Shown piece by piece: positions 40,044 to 54,262 of a DNA stretch of 55,677 bases. The stretch is from Fonsecaea monophora (lineage: Eukaryota > Ascomycota > Eurotiomycetes > Chaetothyriales > Herpotrichiellaceae). Location: assembly GCF_001642475.1 (NCBI RefSeq), contig NW_019174086.1:1-55677 (forward strand), given 5' to 3'. The notes under the pieces are model-generated. The model was given only the letters and a program-made list of their open reading frames with translations, had not been told where the DNA came from and made no database searches. The position numbers were made by a program, and so were the translations under genes. Position 1 is the stretch's first letter. Each line of letters begins with the position of its first letter.

Positions 40044-41288
40044 ATGGCGAGCAAAGAGTTGTCGCCGCAAGAAAAGCTCGCCTTGATCAAAGACCAATTG
40101 CAGGAGGTGCTACATGAAGATATCCTCGAAAATGTCATTCTGAAAGAGCAGAGACCGTTGATAATCTACTGGGGCACAGCCACGACTGGAAGACCACACT
40201 GCGGCTACTTTGTGCCAATGATGAAAATTGCACATTTCCTTCGAGCAGGCTGCCGGGTCAAGATTCTCCTTGCGGACATTCACGGGTTTCTCGACAACTT
40301 GAAAGCGCCAATTGAACTGGTCAAATTCCGGGCGGAATACTACAAATACATTATTCAATCCCTCCTCAAGGCTGTGGGCGTGAGCTTGGAGAAACTGGAG
40401 TTCGTTCTCGGGTCATCCTACCAATTAAGTGCAGATTATACTATGGATGTCTTTCGACTGAGTTCCGTGGTCACCGAACACGATGCTAAGAAGGCCGGTG
40501 CTGAGGTGGTCAAACAGGTTGAGAACGCCACGTTATCTGGACTGATCTATCCCTTGATGCAAGCACTGGATGAGCAGCATTTAGGTGTCGATGCACAATT
40601 TGGTGGAGTTGATCAACGGAAAATCTTTGCTCTGGCACAAGAAGCTCTTCCTAAGATTGGGTACAAAGAACGTGCACACTTGATGAACCCCATGGTACCC
40701 GGTTTGGCTGGAGGCAAGATGTCTGCATCAGACCCTGACTCAAAAATTGACATTCTCGACACAGCAGAGGTTGTCAAAAAGAAGCTTCGCAAAGCCTATG
40801 CAGCTGCAGGAGAAGTTGAAGGAAACGGCATAATATCCTTTGTCGAGTATGTGTTGCTGCCCATTAGCTCTCTGCGGGATCCAGAGGGCAAAGGCACGTT
40901 CGTGTGCGAGAGGAGGGAAGGGGAAGGAGAGCCGTTGGTTTATCATGATATTGAGGCCTTGAAGGACGACTATCGAGCCGACAAGCTCACTCCACAGCTA
41001 CTCAAGGCTGGCGCTACTGCGGCTCTTGTAGAGTTACTCGCTCCCATCCAAGCCGAATTCCAGGCGTCCACAGAATGGCAAGAAATTGAAAAGAAAGCCT
41101 ATCCCCCTCCTGAGCCTGTGAAAAAGAAGAAGCAACCCAAGGACAAGGGCACGAGATACCCTGGTGCCGCAAATATCAGCGCCAAACCAGATGGATCAAT
41201 CGAAGGCAAGGGGAAGGAAGAGGTGGAGGTGGGAAAGACTGCAGAGCAAGCCATATCGAACCTGGATATCAACGGCCAACCTTCATGA
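40044..41288 (+). CDS. TYS1: cytosolic tyrosyl-tRNA synthetase
   Basis: A single-exon 414-residue class Ic synthetase. The HIGH-type motif is PHCGYF (residues 51-56) and the KMSKS-type motif is KMSASDPDSKID (from residue 225). LGSSYQLSADYTMDVFRL, GLIYPLMQALDEQHLGVDAQFGGVDQRK and the C-terminal EWQEIEKKAYPPPE are characteristic of eukaryotic/archaeal-type TyrRS. It charges tRNA-Tyr in the cytosol. The tail is lysine-rich (VKKKKQPKDKGTRYPG) and about 45 residues longer than the catalytic core requires, as in other fungal enzymes. The start ACCATGG context is good, and it shares its upstream region with CDK1. Confidence 0.96.
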   Translation: MASKELSPQEKLALIKDQLQEVLHEDILENVILKEQRPLIIYWGTATTGRPHCGYFVPMMKIAHFLRAGCRVKILLADIHGFLDNLKAPIELVKFRAEYYKYIIQSLLKAVGVSLEKLEFVLGSSYQLSADYTMDVFRLSSVVTEHDAKKAGAEVVKQVENATLSGLIYPLMQALDEQHLGVDAQFGGVDQRKIFALAQEALPKIGYKERAHLMNPMVPGLAGGKMSASDPDSKIDILDTAEVVKKKLRKAYAAAGEVEGNGIISFVEYVLLPISSLRDPEGKGTFVCERREGEGEPLVYHDIEALKDDYRADKLTPQLLKAGATAALVELLAPIQAEFQASTEWQEIEKKAYPPPEPVKKKKQPKDKGTRYPGAANISAKPDGSIEGKGKEEVEVGKTAEQAISNLDINGQPS

Positions 41289-44118
41289 GCAATGGAACAG
41301 ATGTCATCCATTCACAGAAACTCTTTCGACTTCCTGTTGCCGTCCTCAGTCATGTTTGACCTCCCGGACATGATTCAATGGGTACCCAGTCATGGAAGAC
41401 GAGGAAGACGAGGTTCCGAGAGACACAGAAAGAGAAAGAGAGAGCGATGGGCCCGACTGATGGACGTCCTGGCGCCAATGTGGCAGGTTACGTCGCTGCA
41501 GGAGATGTTTCACTGTGACAAGCGAACGATCAGTTTCTGCAGACTTAGGTATGTAGAAGCGCCAACTGCGGGCTTGGTGGACTCTGGATCGCATGAACAA
41601 CCGAAACGAGTAGAGATCTCGAATGTCGATAGAATGCCAGCTGTGCTGTGGCCGGAGTAATTGTGGATTGTGCTGAGGAGACGTTGTCTACGAATACTCG
41701 TACCTGGTCCCGCTGTGGTTCCTGCGGTCCTGCCTGCGCATCTTGCCCTGCGCTCGGCAAAATTCTCGGCGCTACTTTTCATCATCGTAGCCCAGCATCT
41801 TCCTTCTGCCAAACTCATCCCCTTTGTTCTTCCTCCAACACGACAAACGTCCTTCTCGGCGTCTCTGTTGTTGCGACTCAAATCCACCGAATCTCTCCTC
41901 TTCGCCTAGGTCGCTGAAACTGCCAGCACCCTTGCCTGGTAGGGCATTTCTTATGCGCCGAGATTACGGGCAATCCTGCTGCTAGCCTTGTTGCATCGCA
42001 CGGCCGCAACAACTTTCCTGGCAGAGTAAGGGGGCACACTAACCGCCAAAATGGACTCCCCACCCGGCCAAGGAGGTTCCTCTTTGGTGTCCAAATGCAG
42101 GGTTTGTAACCTGGCTTGTGCATTTCCGCCTGACCGTGCAGGCCATTACCAACATGAGAGCGATTTAGGGCACAGAGTATCCATTTTCGAGGAAGACATC
42201 TTGGTGGCGCATGATGACGGCAGCTTGCATTGAACGAGACCACCCTGAAGTTTTCATGAGCGGGTCTACCTCGACAGCCTCAACGCCGAAGCCACCGATG
42301 CTGAAGTGCCCTCTGTCTTGGAGCGAAGGCTGACAGACTTATGCATTAAATCTTCTCTAAGCTTAAATGCAACTGGTGTGAACCATCAGCGGCACAAGAA
42401 CGAGTCCAAGACGCTGACGCCTCAGGGAACCCGTTTTCCCTCCTCTGATGTTAGAGCCTTGGGCGAAGAAGAGGATGTTGTCATGGCCTCCCTCAAATGC
42501 CACCGGTTTCCCCTCCTCAATACGAGGGCCAAGCCACCCACGCAACTCTTGTCCCTAGCCCGACCTGATTCAGTCCTTTGCTGTGTCAGGCTCGGACCAC
42601 ACTGACAGAGTGACGAGGAGATCGTCACTTGATAGACGCAGTGTAAGCGAGAGGCAACATGGGATGTTCGGCAATCATGTACCTACAACATCCTTGACGC
42701 AAACCACTGGTACCTTCAGACTAAGTGGTGACGTTTTTCATTTTACCCAGTACAATGCCAAATCTCGATGCAACAAGAGACTTTTCTTCGAGCCTACTGC
42801 AGCTAGTCGAGGCTGAAGGTTCGTTCATGTCTCTGGGTGACCAGGGTTGACAGAAAGAGCCCTACTTTCTACCAGGATTACCATTTCGCTGGCGGTGTCT
42901 CAGCCTCGGAAGGGAATACAGACTCATGGCTGCCGAGTCATTTGGTTTACAGAGTGTGCATGTCACAATTATCCCATGCGGAAGTCGGCACATCTAGAGG
43001 AGTTCTCAATTGCAGATCCTCCAACGCACGTCAGGCGAATCTAAGTCGAAAGAAGGGTATGGTAAAGGTTTGTGGGTAGGCGGAAGCTCACCGAGGAATG
43101 TGGGAAAGAGGTGTGATCCCCCAGATCACCCAAAGCGCCCAGCATCTGCCCGCATCAAAATGCTTGGGGAAAAGACTCCCAGAGTCAGATTGGACCGGAA
43201 GCATGTTGGAAATCCAGACATTAAAATGCCCCAGCCATCGACATTGTGGAGACGATCTGGGGCTTGACATAAGTGGGCACTTTGGCAAGAAGTGCGGGGT
43301 TTGGCTCAACACCAGCAACTGGGACACGTCCGGGAGAGTCTAAACTGGCCATTTTTGGTAAGCATCTCAGGCCCACTGGAGGTGTGTGATCAGGGAGGGT
43401 CGCGGTAGCGCCCCCAGAAGGTGAACAAGGTAGGTGGGTGGCACATGGAATTGCGAGGCTGCTTGCAATCTCTCCACTCTTTTGCCGGCTATTTCTGCGA
43501 TCTCCAGCACCTGGTCCACCGCTAATTCATGTCAGCCAACGACCGCTCGTCGCCTCGTTTTTCCTTTTGGTCTGCCTTTCTACCTGCGTTTAAGGGAAGG
43601 CTCTGGAGACCATCCAAGCCTCTTGGTACCATTTGCTCTTGGATCGATTGGTCTGTGAGCCGGCAACAGCTGACCCGTCTGACCTTGACAAGCTCGCTTA
43701 GCCTTGCTGAAGAAGCTCTTGGACAAGCCAATGGTGGATTCTCAACAACGTTGTTTGGGTAACTCGTACCTCGATCATGCGAGCACCCAACTGATTTGGG
43801 TTGCGCTGATTGGGAATTTCTCCGGATGTCCCCTTTACTATTGGCAAGCATCGATACGACTGAGAGCTATGGTTTACTGCTGTCCTAGCTGTCTAGAGAA
43901 ATCAGTGCGTCATTGGGTTCACCAGAGGGAGGGAAGCTCGATCACCCAGGCACAGCAGTATATATCTGCCTGAGTGAACCCTTTCTCCATGGACTCGTCT
44001 CCCTCAACCACAGGCCAGGTACTTCGGTGACCAAACTATTCGATTGTTTGAACGGCAACCACCGAGGTTGCGTGCTTCACAAGCCTATTCCCTTGACTGA
44101 ACCTTACCACCTCTCACG
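41289..44118. other. 2.8-kb intergenic region upstream of the sugar permease
   Basis: The longest gap in the window. Many short open frames exist, none family-like. A 60-codon frame at 42051-42233 has CRVC..H..H spacing but no other support. The region likely holds a long permease promoter/leader. A TATA-like box lies at 43959-43965. Confidence 0.45.
43959..43965 (+). promoter_or_regulatory. TATA-like box upstream of the sugar permease
   Basis: TATATAT about 155 bases before the start codon at 44119. Confidence 0.4.
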
Positions 44119-46074
44119 ATGAGCTTCGCGCATGACGAAGAGAGTGGCGGCGGCCGTGCTGGTCGCCACATGAGTGTCTCCCACTATGCCAGCAATATGG
44201 GGGCACCAACCTACGACACAACCAGACGAAGGTCTTCTATTGTGCCGGCTGCCGCTGTAGCAGCACAACAAGAAGAGGCAGTTTTCAACCAGAAGGATGA
44301 AACACTCCGCAAGATGTCAGTGGCAGTGCCCAACTTGGCTGAGCTCTCTGCCGATGCCAAAGCTGCCGCAGAATTGGAACACAAGATGGGCTTTCGTGAG
44401 GGCTGCCGGTTGTATCCTAAAGCCATCATGTTCTCCTTCTGTCTTTCTCTCGCCGTCATCATGGAGGGATACGATACATACCTCCTCGGCAATTTCTTCG
44501 GGTTGACCACATTTTCTCGCAAGTATGGGTCGCCCGCCGGGATCGTCGATGGCGTCCAAACCTACCAGGTTTCGGCGACATGGCAGTCGGCACTCACAAA
44601 TGGCACTGCTGCCGCTCAAATCATCGGACTGTTTCTCAACGGCATCATCTCCGAGCGCATCGGATACCGCTGGACCATGATCGGCGCACTGGCCTTTATT
44701 ACTGCCACCATCTTCATCACCTTCTTCGCCGTCGATGTGCAGATGTTACTCGCCGGCTACATCTTGTCCGGTCTCCCATGGGGGGTGAGTTTGAATTCCC
44801 TGCTGATACTTCTAGTGTCATTCTCGCCATGGGGCCACCGTGCTTCGAGGCAACAATTGCTGACCTACTTCCCTCAGGTTTTCCAAACTCTCACTACCAC
44901 GTATGCCGCGGAGGTGACACCAGTTCCGTTGAGGCCGTACTTGACTACCTACGTCAACCTCTGCTGGGTCATTGGACAGCTCATTGCTGCTGGAGTGCTT
45001 AAGGGCTTCGTAAACCAGTCCGATCAATGGGCTTATCGAGTGCCCTATGCGATCCAGTGGATATGGCCGTTGCCAATTGCCACGGCTGCGTTCTTTGCAC
45101 CCGAGAGCCCATGGTGGTTAGTCCGCCATGGCAAATTGGACCAAGCTCGGGCCGCCCTGCTCAAATTGACGTCGAAAAAGAACACCGAGTTCAACGTGGA
45201 AGATACATTGGCCATGATGATCCACACCAACGAGCTGGAGATCCAGCAGACTGCGGGTACTAATTATTGGGATTGCTTCAAGGGCGTTGACCTGCGACGA
45301 ACTGAAGTGACGTGCATCACGTGGCTGATTCAACAGACATCTGGATCTCCTATGATCGGATGGGGAACCTATTTCATGATCCAAGCCGGCCTGAGCGAAA
45401 GCAATGCATATTCTCTCGGCGTTGGTCAGAGTGCCATGGGGTTCCTGGGGACTGTCTTCTCCTGGTTCTTGATGCCGCACTTTGGTCGTCGCACTCTGTA
45501 TCTCGCCGGTCAACTCGCCATGTTTGTCATATTGATGATTATTGGTGGTCTTGGAGTTCCAAGCCTGTCTACCTCGATCGGTTGGGCTTCGGGTGCCTTG
45601 ATTCTCATCCTCACCTTCATCTACGATTTTACGGTTGGCCCAGTCTGCTATTCGCTGGTGGCTGAGCTTCCGTCCACTCGACTTCGGATCAAGACTGTCG
45701 TCCTGTCCCGAAACGTGTACAATATCATGGGTATTGTGGTCGGGACGCTTCAGCCTCGCATGATGAACCCGACAGCCTGGGGCTGGCGTGGAAAGACTTG
45801 TTTCTTTTGGGGCGGTCTTAACCTGCTGGGCTTGATCTGGACCTATTTCCGTCTACCAGAACCAAAGGTACGTTGCTAATCCTGTTTGCCAGCCAGACTA
45901 CTCACATTTCCCTCCCAGGGTCTCACCTACGCCGAGCTCGATGTCTTGTTTGAGAATAAAGTCTCTGCCCGCAAATTCAGGCAAGTCAAGGTGGATCCGT
46001 ATCGCTCGGACAACTTGGTTATTGTCCCCGACGAGTTTGGCGACTATGATGTGGCCGAGAAGAAGGGATTCTAG
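44119..46074 (+). CDS. MFS sugar permease of the maltose/alpha-glucoside type
   Basis: Three exons, 44119-44784, 44878-45867 and 45919-46074, give 603 residues. A long cytosolic N-tail (about 100 residues) precedes FSFCLSLAVIMEGYDTYLLGNFFG, the helix-1 motif of alpha-glucoside permeases. Next come GIISERIGYRWTM and GLPWGVFQTLTTTYAAEVTPVPLRPYLTTYVN, the central PESPWWLVRHGKLDQA loop, and the QQTSGSPMIGWGTYF helix 7. Twelve spans are expected at the plasma membrane; MAL-type members import maltose and related oligosaccharides with protons. The 93-nt first intron is a multiple of three and open, but splicing restores WGVFQTL. The C-terminal exon (GLTYAELDVLFE) is the usual family ending. No amylase or glucosidase gene adjoins, so the substrate is inferred by family only. 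Confidence 0.92.
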
Positions 46075-47559
46075 AGTGATTTGGGGGTGGAGGTGTTGGT
46101 CAACATGTGATTGTTGGGCTTATACTTCCCATTTCCTACGATGGCATGTTGTTGGTGGGATGTAATGCTGGCTTCGTGTCTAGGCAACTGTATATAGACA
46201 CCAAGTTTAGCTGGATGAAGGGGTGTAAAGACGCAGAGTTTATCCAAATATACTTGCTGATTTTAGGTTATTTATTCTCTGTTATGTCAACCACCAGAGC
46301 CGTCACTTATCAATATATGTACCGAGTAGTGAGTGGGCTACGTGGCTATTCACACGTGCTACATGTGCCACACGTGCCACATATTATCACTCAGTCAGAC
46401 AAATTTTCATTCAACTCAACCACCCACTTCTAATGTACCACTCGCGGCATCAACATGCACGAGTATTCGTCCCTATTGGCCACACAATGTCTTTTTAAAA
46501 TGCACGGACAGTTTCTCGCTGGCCTGTTCGCGGGGGCCACAGACTCTGCCTGATGCGAGCTCCAGCCACTCACTGACAAGTTCGTGTCATGCGCCCAGCA
46601 ACAAGTGAGGCTAACCAAGGCGTCAACTCAGGGCAAATAATTTCCACCATTTCGTGTCCATTGCCAGCCACTGCCTGCCGAAAAGACAAGGTGGACCACC
46701 TTTTGGTCAGGGTCGTGGCTCTTTTGATGCACCGCGTTGCACAAAAGTCCCGGGGCCTTTTTGGCAGCGTCTCAGCCGTAGACCGTCACCACCACCACTT
46801 CCACTGATACCCATGACTAGTTCATCCAATGATCTAGAGCCGAGATCCCCCCCTGTGCGACTGGGCTGGCCTTGAACACAAAGCTACAGCTGGGGTAGGA
46901 CTAAACTCAGGTGCAAAATGTTGTCCTTTGGTATTTGCTGTTGCGGGACAACCTCTTATGTAGCCTAGTGAGGTCGCTACCAAAAAAGTGAGACTTTGAG
47001 ATTCTTGGCGCTATATCTCGACTTCTCCCCCTCTTATTTTATGCTACGACTGGAAAACAAGAGCGATAATTTACAATCTAGAATGCTGTTGCTATAGCCC
47101 AATATACTATGGCGAAAACTGACCTGTGCAGAGTTTCCGTTTCCGGAACTGAGCAACTCGCCATTTGACCTGAGCGATGACCAAGTCACTCTGAGGGGTG
47201 GCTATACCATCCTGACATTGGCCTGGCCAGCCCGAGGAGTGCCCTCAACATCGTGAGCACGGCCCTGAGTCTGTGAGGGGTTCCCACAAGTACACCCCTC
47301 GGTTTCAATTTTCAGTGTTTCACATACTTGAAGGGCTATTTTCCGGGCTCCCTCTTGATCATTCTTGCTAGCAAAAGCCCTGCTTCTCAGCGCTGCTGCC
47401 TGGAGGTGATTTTCAAATCCCTTGCCGTGAGTCAGCCTCTAAGCCGATACAATCAAGGGCGAAAGTGTCGCTCCTGGAACGAGATGTCGAACACTACCTC
47501 ATCGCTCGATGTTTTGAAATGGCATCATATGTAGAGCCATCCCCTGACATCAAAGGTCT
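46075..47559. other. 1.5-kb intergenic region, convergent 3' flanks
   Basis: No gene recognised between the permease and HET gene 3' ends. It contains a 9-base tandem repeat with CACGTG cores at 46352-46382 (listed separately). Confidence 0.45.
46352..46382. repeat. nonanucleotide tandem repeat with CACGTG/CATGTG cores
   Basis: ACACGTGCT, ACATGTGCC and ACACGTGCC follow each other without spacing, then ACAT. CACGTG cores are at 46353-46358 and 46371-46376, with CATGTG at 46362-46367. May be a chance microsatellite or a bHLH-site array. Confidence 0.6.
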
Positions 47560-50142
<2,583 letters not shown>

Positions 50143-50951
50143 CCTGATCCTTTTTGTCCTTACTTGGACGATGATTCTTTCTGCATGAGTTGTGATAATA
50201 CTGTTCTCTGAACTGGCAGAACGTCAACAAAGGAGCGTAAGGCATAATATCAACATTCGGTAGCAACTGTTGCCTAACAAGTGTTGGGGCGAATCGTTGC
50301 TCAATGACTGCTGCCTAATGATTTCTGCTCTTTGAAGTTGACAGCGCACCATGGCATGTGCTTCGCCACAATCGCAACCCCTACAAGAATGATGCACATA
50401 TCATTTTCCTCCACGTTTTACCCTTTGGCCAAATTACCCTTTGGCTAGCAAGCTTACACTTGTAGCATGACGCAACCGTAACTGCACAAACTGCTATTAA
50501 GATACAGCACGTTGATAACCTTGCATGTTGATACGCAGGAACACTTTTGTCCTCACAAATGAATGCAATCAACCATCAGTCGTATTGGATAAGTACGGTG
50601 TGGCAGTGTAGCAGTTGGGCAGCGAGGCAATGCAGAAGAACGCTGTGTGACAAAAGTTCTTTGCAGGTGCAACTCAGCTCGCATAGGCAACCGAGCAGTT
50701 TTGTCTAAAGTTGCCGAAGATGCCGTAAAAGTAGCTCGCAGAAGAGACGGATCTTGTCCAGAGAATGATAGAAAATTTATAAATATCACTTGAATCTCGA
50801 ATAACCTACCTCTTGCTAAACTGGAAAGTCAACAACTCAACTTTCCCACCAGCGAATCGCCCTCACTTGTTTTTACCAATGCTATAACTGTCAATAATAT
50901 CGATATATCTCTGCTCATAATCCAACAGGCTCCCCAGTTACAAGGCTGATT
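50143..50951. promoter_or_regulatory. divergent upstream region of the HET and AAA genes
   Basis: About 810 bases between divergent starts. A 12-base direct repeat TTACCCTTTGGC occurs at about 50418 and 50435. No other gene recognised. A shared control region is inferred. Confidence 0.45.
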
Positions 50952-53502
50952 ATGCCAGGTGCGTACCACTTAGACAAGTCCTTTTCAAGCGCCTAATTTT
51001 CTACAGACGCAATTCTGATGACACAAAATCATCCGGAAGCTGCTTCAAAATTTGACGAGGCAGTGACATCGTCACAGCGGCTAAGCCACAAATCGTCTCA
51101 ACAATATTCAAAAAACCCGCTGCCGCTGCCGGACTGGTTCCTCGACAACAATACAATACTAGCGAACGAGTCGGTCAAGTCACTGCCAGTGACCAGATGT
51201 TGTTGCCTGAAGGAGAGAGGCCTCGAAAGCGAAACGCAAATCAATGGCAATAATAATGTCTCGGTCAAAGGGGCCGAGAGTGAATTGAATAAAAGAGATG
51301 AGTATTCAATGGGTGGAACGACACCGGCTGAATGTCTAATGGCTTTCGCAAATGACTATGAAATCAGCTGCGACCTGTACTCCGAGACCTACGACACAAT
51401 CCTCTCAGGGTTCATTGATGCACACAGTATTGGGGACCCGTCAGGCACGTGGCTGAACACAACTGCATTCCTCCTTCACTCAGCTAAACAAGAATATTTG
51501 ACCTTCTTGGACAATCTCGTGCTCCACCTCTCCCGAGAACTCGGGGCTGACCTTGTAACACTAGATGTACAAGATCTCGATGACCTGTGCCAACATTTCT
51601 GTCCAGAAGAGCATCCAGAGCCCGAAAAGCATACCGACTATCCACATCAATTCATAGAGTGGTATTTCAAGGATGATGAAGACAGGAATAGATCGTCGAA
51701 ACCTTCCATGGAAGACATCGTCAATGCTATAATTAGTGCCGCCGAAATGAAAACCACTCGCGGTCATTCCCAGTCATCATCTAAAGCGCCTCGACTCATC
51801 GTACATCTAACGAACCTCGAGAAACTAGGGCAACGTCTCAGCCAATCCCCTTCTTTTTGGAGACACTTGCACGAAGTTATAGAGCAACGGCGGAGCGAAA
51901 ACAAGGCAACCGTCGTGATAGCCACCAGAGTCCCTGCCGTACCGAGGCACACAATCAAAGAACTGGATTTCATGGATACTGTGCTGGATAGCCTCTACTT
52001 GAGGGGTGAAAGCACTATTCCTTTAGTTCCCAAGGCAACTGAAAAGGCGAGGGTCGCTTCCGAACGAGATAGGAACGCGCATGTTTGGACCAGCAAGTCG
52101 AGGGAATTACGTCGAGCTTTAAGGTGGACCCTTAGGCACAAGCTCGACAGCGACAAACTATTGCCACACGCCATGTGGGAGCTACCTGACTCAGAAGACA
52201 TAAAAATTGACGCTCAAAAATGGTCAAATACGACTATCGGAAGACTTACGAGGCAGATTTGTGCCCGTATCAGCTCTTTGTCCGGGATCGAGATGGACTA
52301 CGTTTTTGAGATTATCGCCCGACATGCCAGGAATCAAACAACGCTCACGAAATATGCCTCTGCTTGGCAAAATAATAAATTCGAGGACATCTCTACTGCA
52401 AATTTGGATCAGAGCGACGACGATAGGTGGAGCGAGGGAGGTGAGGGCTCCGGAGATGAGAGTGAGGAAAGCACAGAGGAGGGTAAGTCAGGGGTACCAG
52501 GGATATTGGATCGCATATCACCAAGTTGTAGTATGGTCGAAAGGGACCTCTTTCACTGCGTTGTCGACCCAGGTATGTCAGAACTTCAGGAATGTTACTG
52601 AGGTATACTAAAACAAATTATGATGATAAGAATATGCTGACTCTTTTTTAGAACATCTCACCACCGGTTCTGAGAGTCTCTGGATCGATCAAGAGCTCAA
52701 AGAGAGTCTACATCAGCTCCTATCGCTGCGCGGTAGTAGGAGGACTTATGGTCTCCTGGCGAAGGCGTCTATCTCTGGGGCAATAATTTACGGCCCACCC
52801 GGAACAGGAAAAACCCACTTTGCCAGAACCATAGCAAAAGAATCCGCATCCAATTTTATTGCGGTTACTCCAGCAGATCTGGAGAGTTCAGCTATTGGCG
52901 AGACCGAAAAACAAATACAGGCCGTCTTTGCTCTGGCTCGTAAGCTTGATCCATGTGTGATCTTCTTGGATGAAGGAGATTCACTTCTCCGCCGGCGACA
53001 ATCGAATGATCGGCATTGGGTGCGCAGCCAAATGGCCCAATTCCTTACAGAGATCGATGGGCTGCAACAAAGAGGGGGGAACCCATTTCTCCTGGTTGCA
53101 ACGAACCGACCCGGCGACCTAGATGATGCAATCTGCAGGCGGCTGCCTCACACTGTCCACGTCGGCCTTCCAGATGAAGAAGGCAGGAAGGCCATTCTGG
53201 ATATATATCTTAAGGAGGAACAGGTTGCTGAAGACGTCGACGTTACTACCCTAGCGGCTATCCACACAAAGGGTTTTTCTGGTGCCGACCTGCGCTCGCT
53301 TTGCATCCAGGCTGCAATGATCGCCCAAGCCGAGGTGGATAAGAATCAAACGCCGTCGACTGAAGAGGAAGTATGCGAGGAGCCTAGGAAGATAATACTG
53401 ACAGAAGGACACATTCACAAGGCCTTACAGAGAACAAGACCATCGGTTACACCAAAAATGCTGAAAGCGCTTCAAAAATTTAGGAATCGGCGGGGGGATT
53501 GA
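50952..53502 (+). CDS. AAA ATPase with a degenerate N-terminal AAA-like region and an active-type C-terminal AAA domain
   Basis: Exons 50952-50958 (7 nt, ATGCCAG), 51007-52572 and 52652-53502 give 807 residues. Starting at the ATG at 51018 instead gives 801. The C-terminal domain has Walker A GPPGTGKT, Walker B VIFLDEGD (usually DEID/DEAD), sensor-1 ATNR, and the GFSGADLRSL helix of the meiotic/Msp1-spastin clade. The N-terminal half shows an AAA-like layout (LHLSRELGADLVTLDVQDLD, RLIVHLTNLEKL, TVVIATRVPAVPRH) without a Walker A. Acidic runs link the two. Msp1-like AAAs extract membrane proteins; many fungal paralogues sit in variable regions. Whether it partners the neighbouring HET protein is unknown. 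It is convergent with the fasciclin remnant. Confidence 0.85.
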
Positions 53503-53625
53503 GGAAAAGCATACCTACTATTATGAGGCCCAGAACACTATTACACGAACCCCGCTTTCTTAACGGACAACGTTAGGTACGTTCTACTCAAGAAACTCTC
53601 CTGCCCTTTCTCAGACTTATATTTA

Positions 53626-54262
53626 CTAGCATTTTGTATATCCCACTGGGATGGGAAGAAAAATGGTCACGTTGGATACGTCGTTGATGATTTGCGCCGA
53701 ACTGTTACGTGCATGAATTTGGGCGTCTAGAAATCGCGAGGGTGGGCCAGTTAATGCACTGTGGTTGCAGCTGTCGTCGAAGCTCTGGGGTAGTTCGAGC
53801 GCTTGGCAGGGTATAAACCACGCCGTTGGTGCAGTTGACTGCCGGCGCATCTGAACGACTCTTTTGACTGTTGCCGGACCAGAAAGTGACAGCGGACGAA
53901 CATGCATTTCCGCGAGCAATCACTATCCGGGTTTTGTTCTCAGAAGAATCGGCGTCATCGGGCTGGGGGAGTGCTTCGATATACTGGAACGCGTCGGCGT
54001 TGAATGAGTGATGGACGCCTACCAGGACATGGTAGGTCAAGAGCGCCTCGGAGACATTGGTGACTCCATTGAATGCAGAAGTTTTGGGTACTAGAAGCGT
54101 GATGTTGTCGCTGGCGAGCGTTTTTGATAAATTTGGATATTTGGCCAAGTATGAGGCGAAGGTAGAGGTGCCGTCATTGTCGTTCAGGTAGTCAATAATT
54201 GAGGAAGCGTTTCCTGCGGCGCATGTAAGGGCCGCAAAGAATAGAAGCAATATCAACGCCAT
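53626..54262 (-). pseudogene. secreted fasciclin (FAS1) protein, frame-broken and truncated
   Basis: From the ATG at 54262 an apparent signal peptide (MALILLLFFAALTCAAGNA) precedes a FAS1 domain. FASYLAKYPNLSKTLASDNI, LLVPKTSAFNG, LLTYHVLVG and VNCTNGVVYTL match the H1, YH and H2 positions. After VVYT the uninterrupted frame becomes unrelated and stops at 53705. The shifted frame reads CQALELPQSFDDS, the normal linker to a second domain, and continues through VSNVTIFLPI to a stop at 53626. So a single extra base around 53806-53814 splits the gene, and the second FAS1 domain is cut off after about 40 residues. Intact two-domain fasciclins are GPI-anchored or secreted adhesion proteins. The lesion could be real decay or a sequencing error. 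The second-domain truncation favours decay. Confidence 0.65.

Noticed and set aside
42051..42233. 60-codon ORF with CRVC and two His residues, zinc-finger-like
   Set aside because: Too short and isolated. Finger spacing is incomplete.
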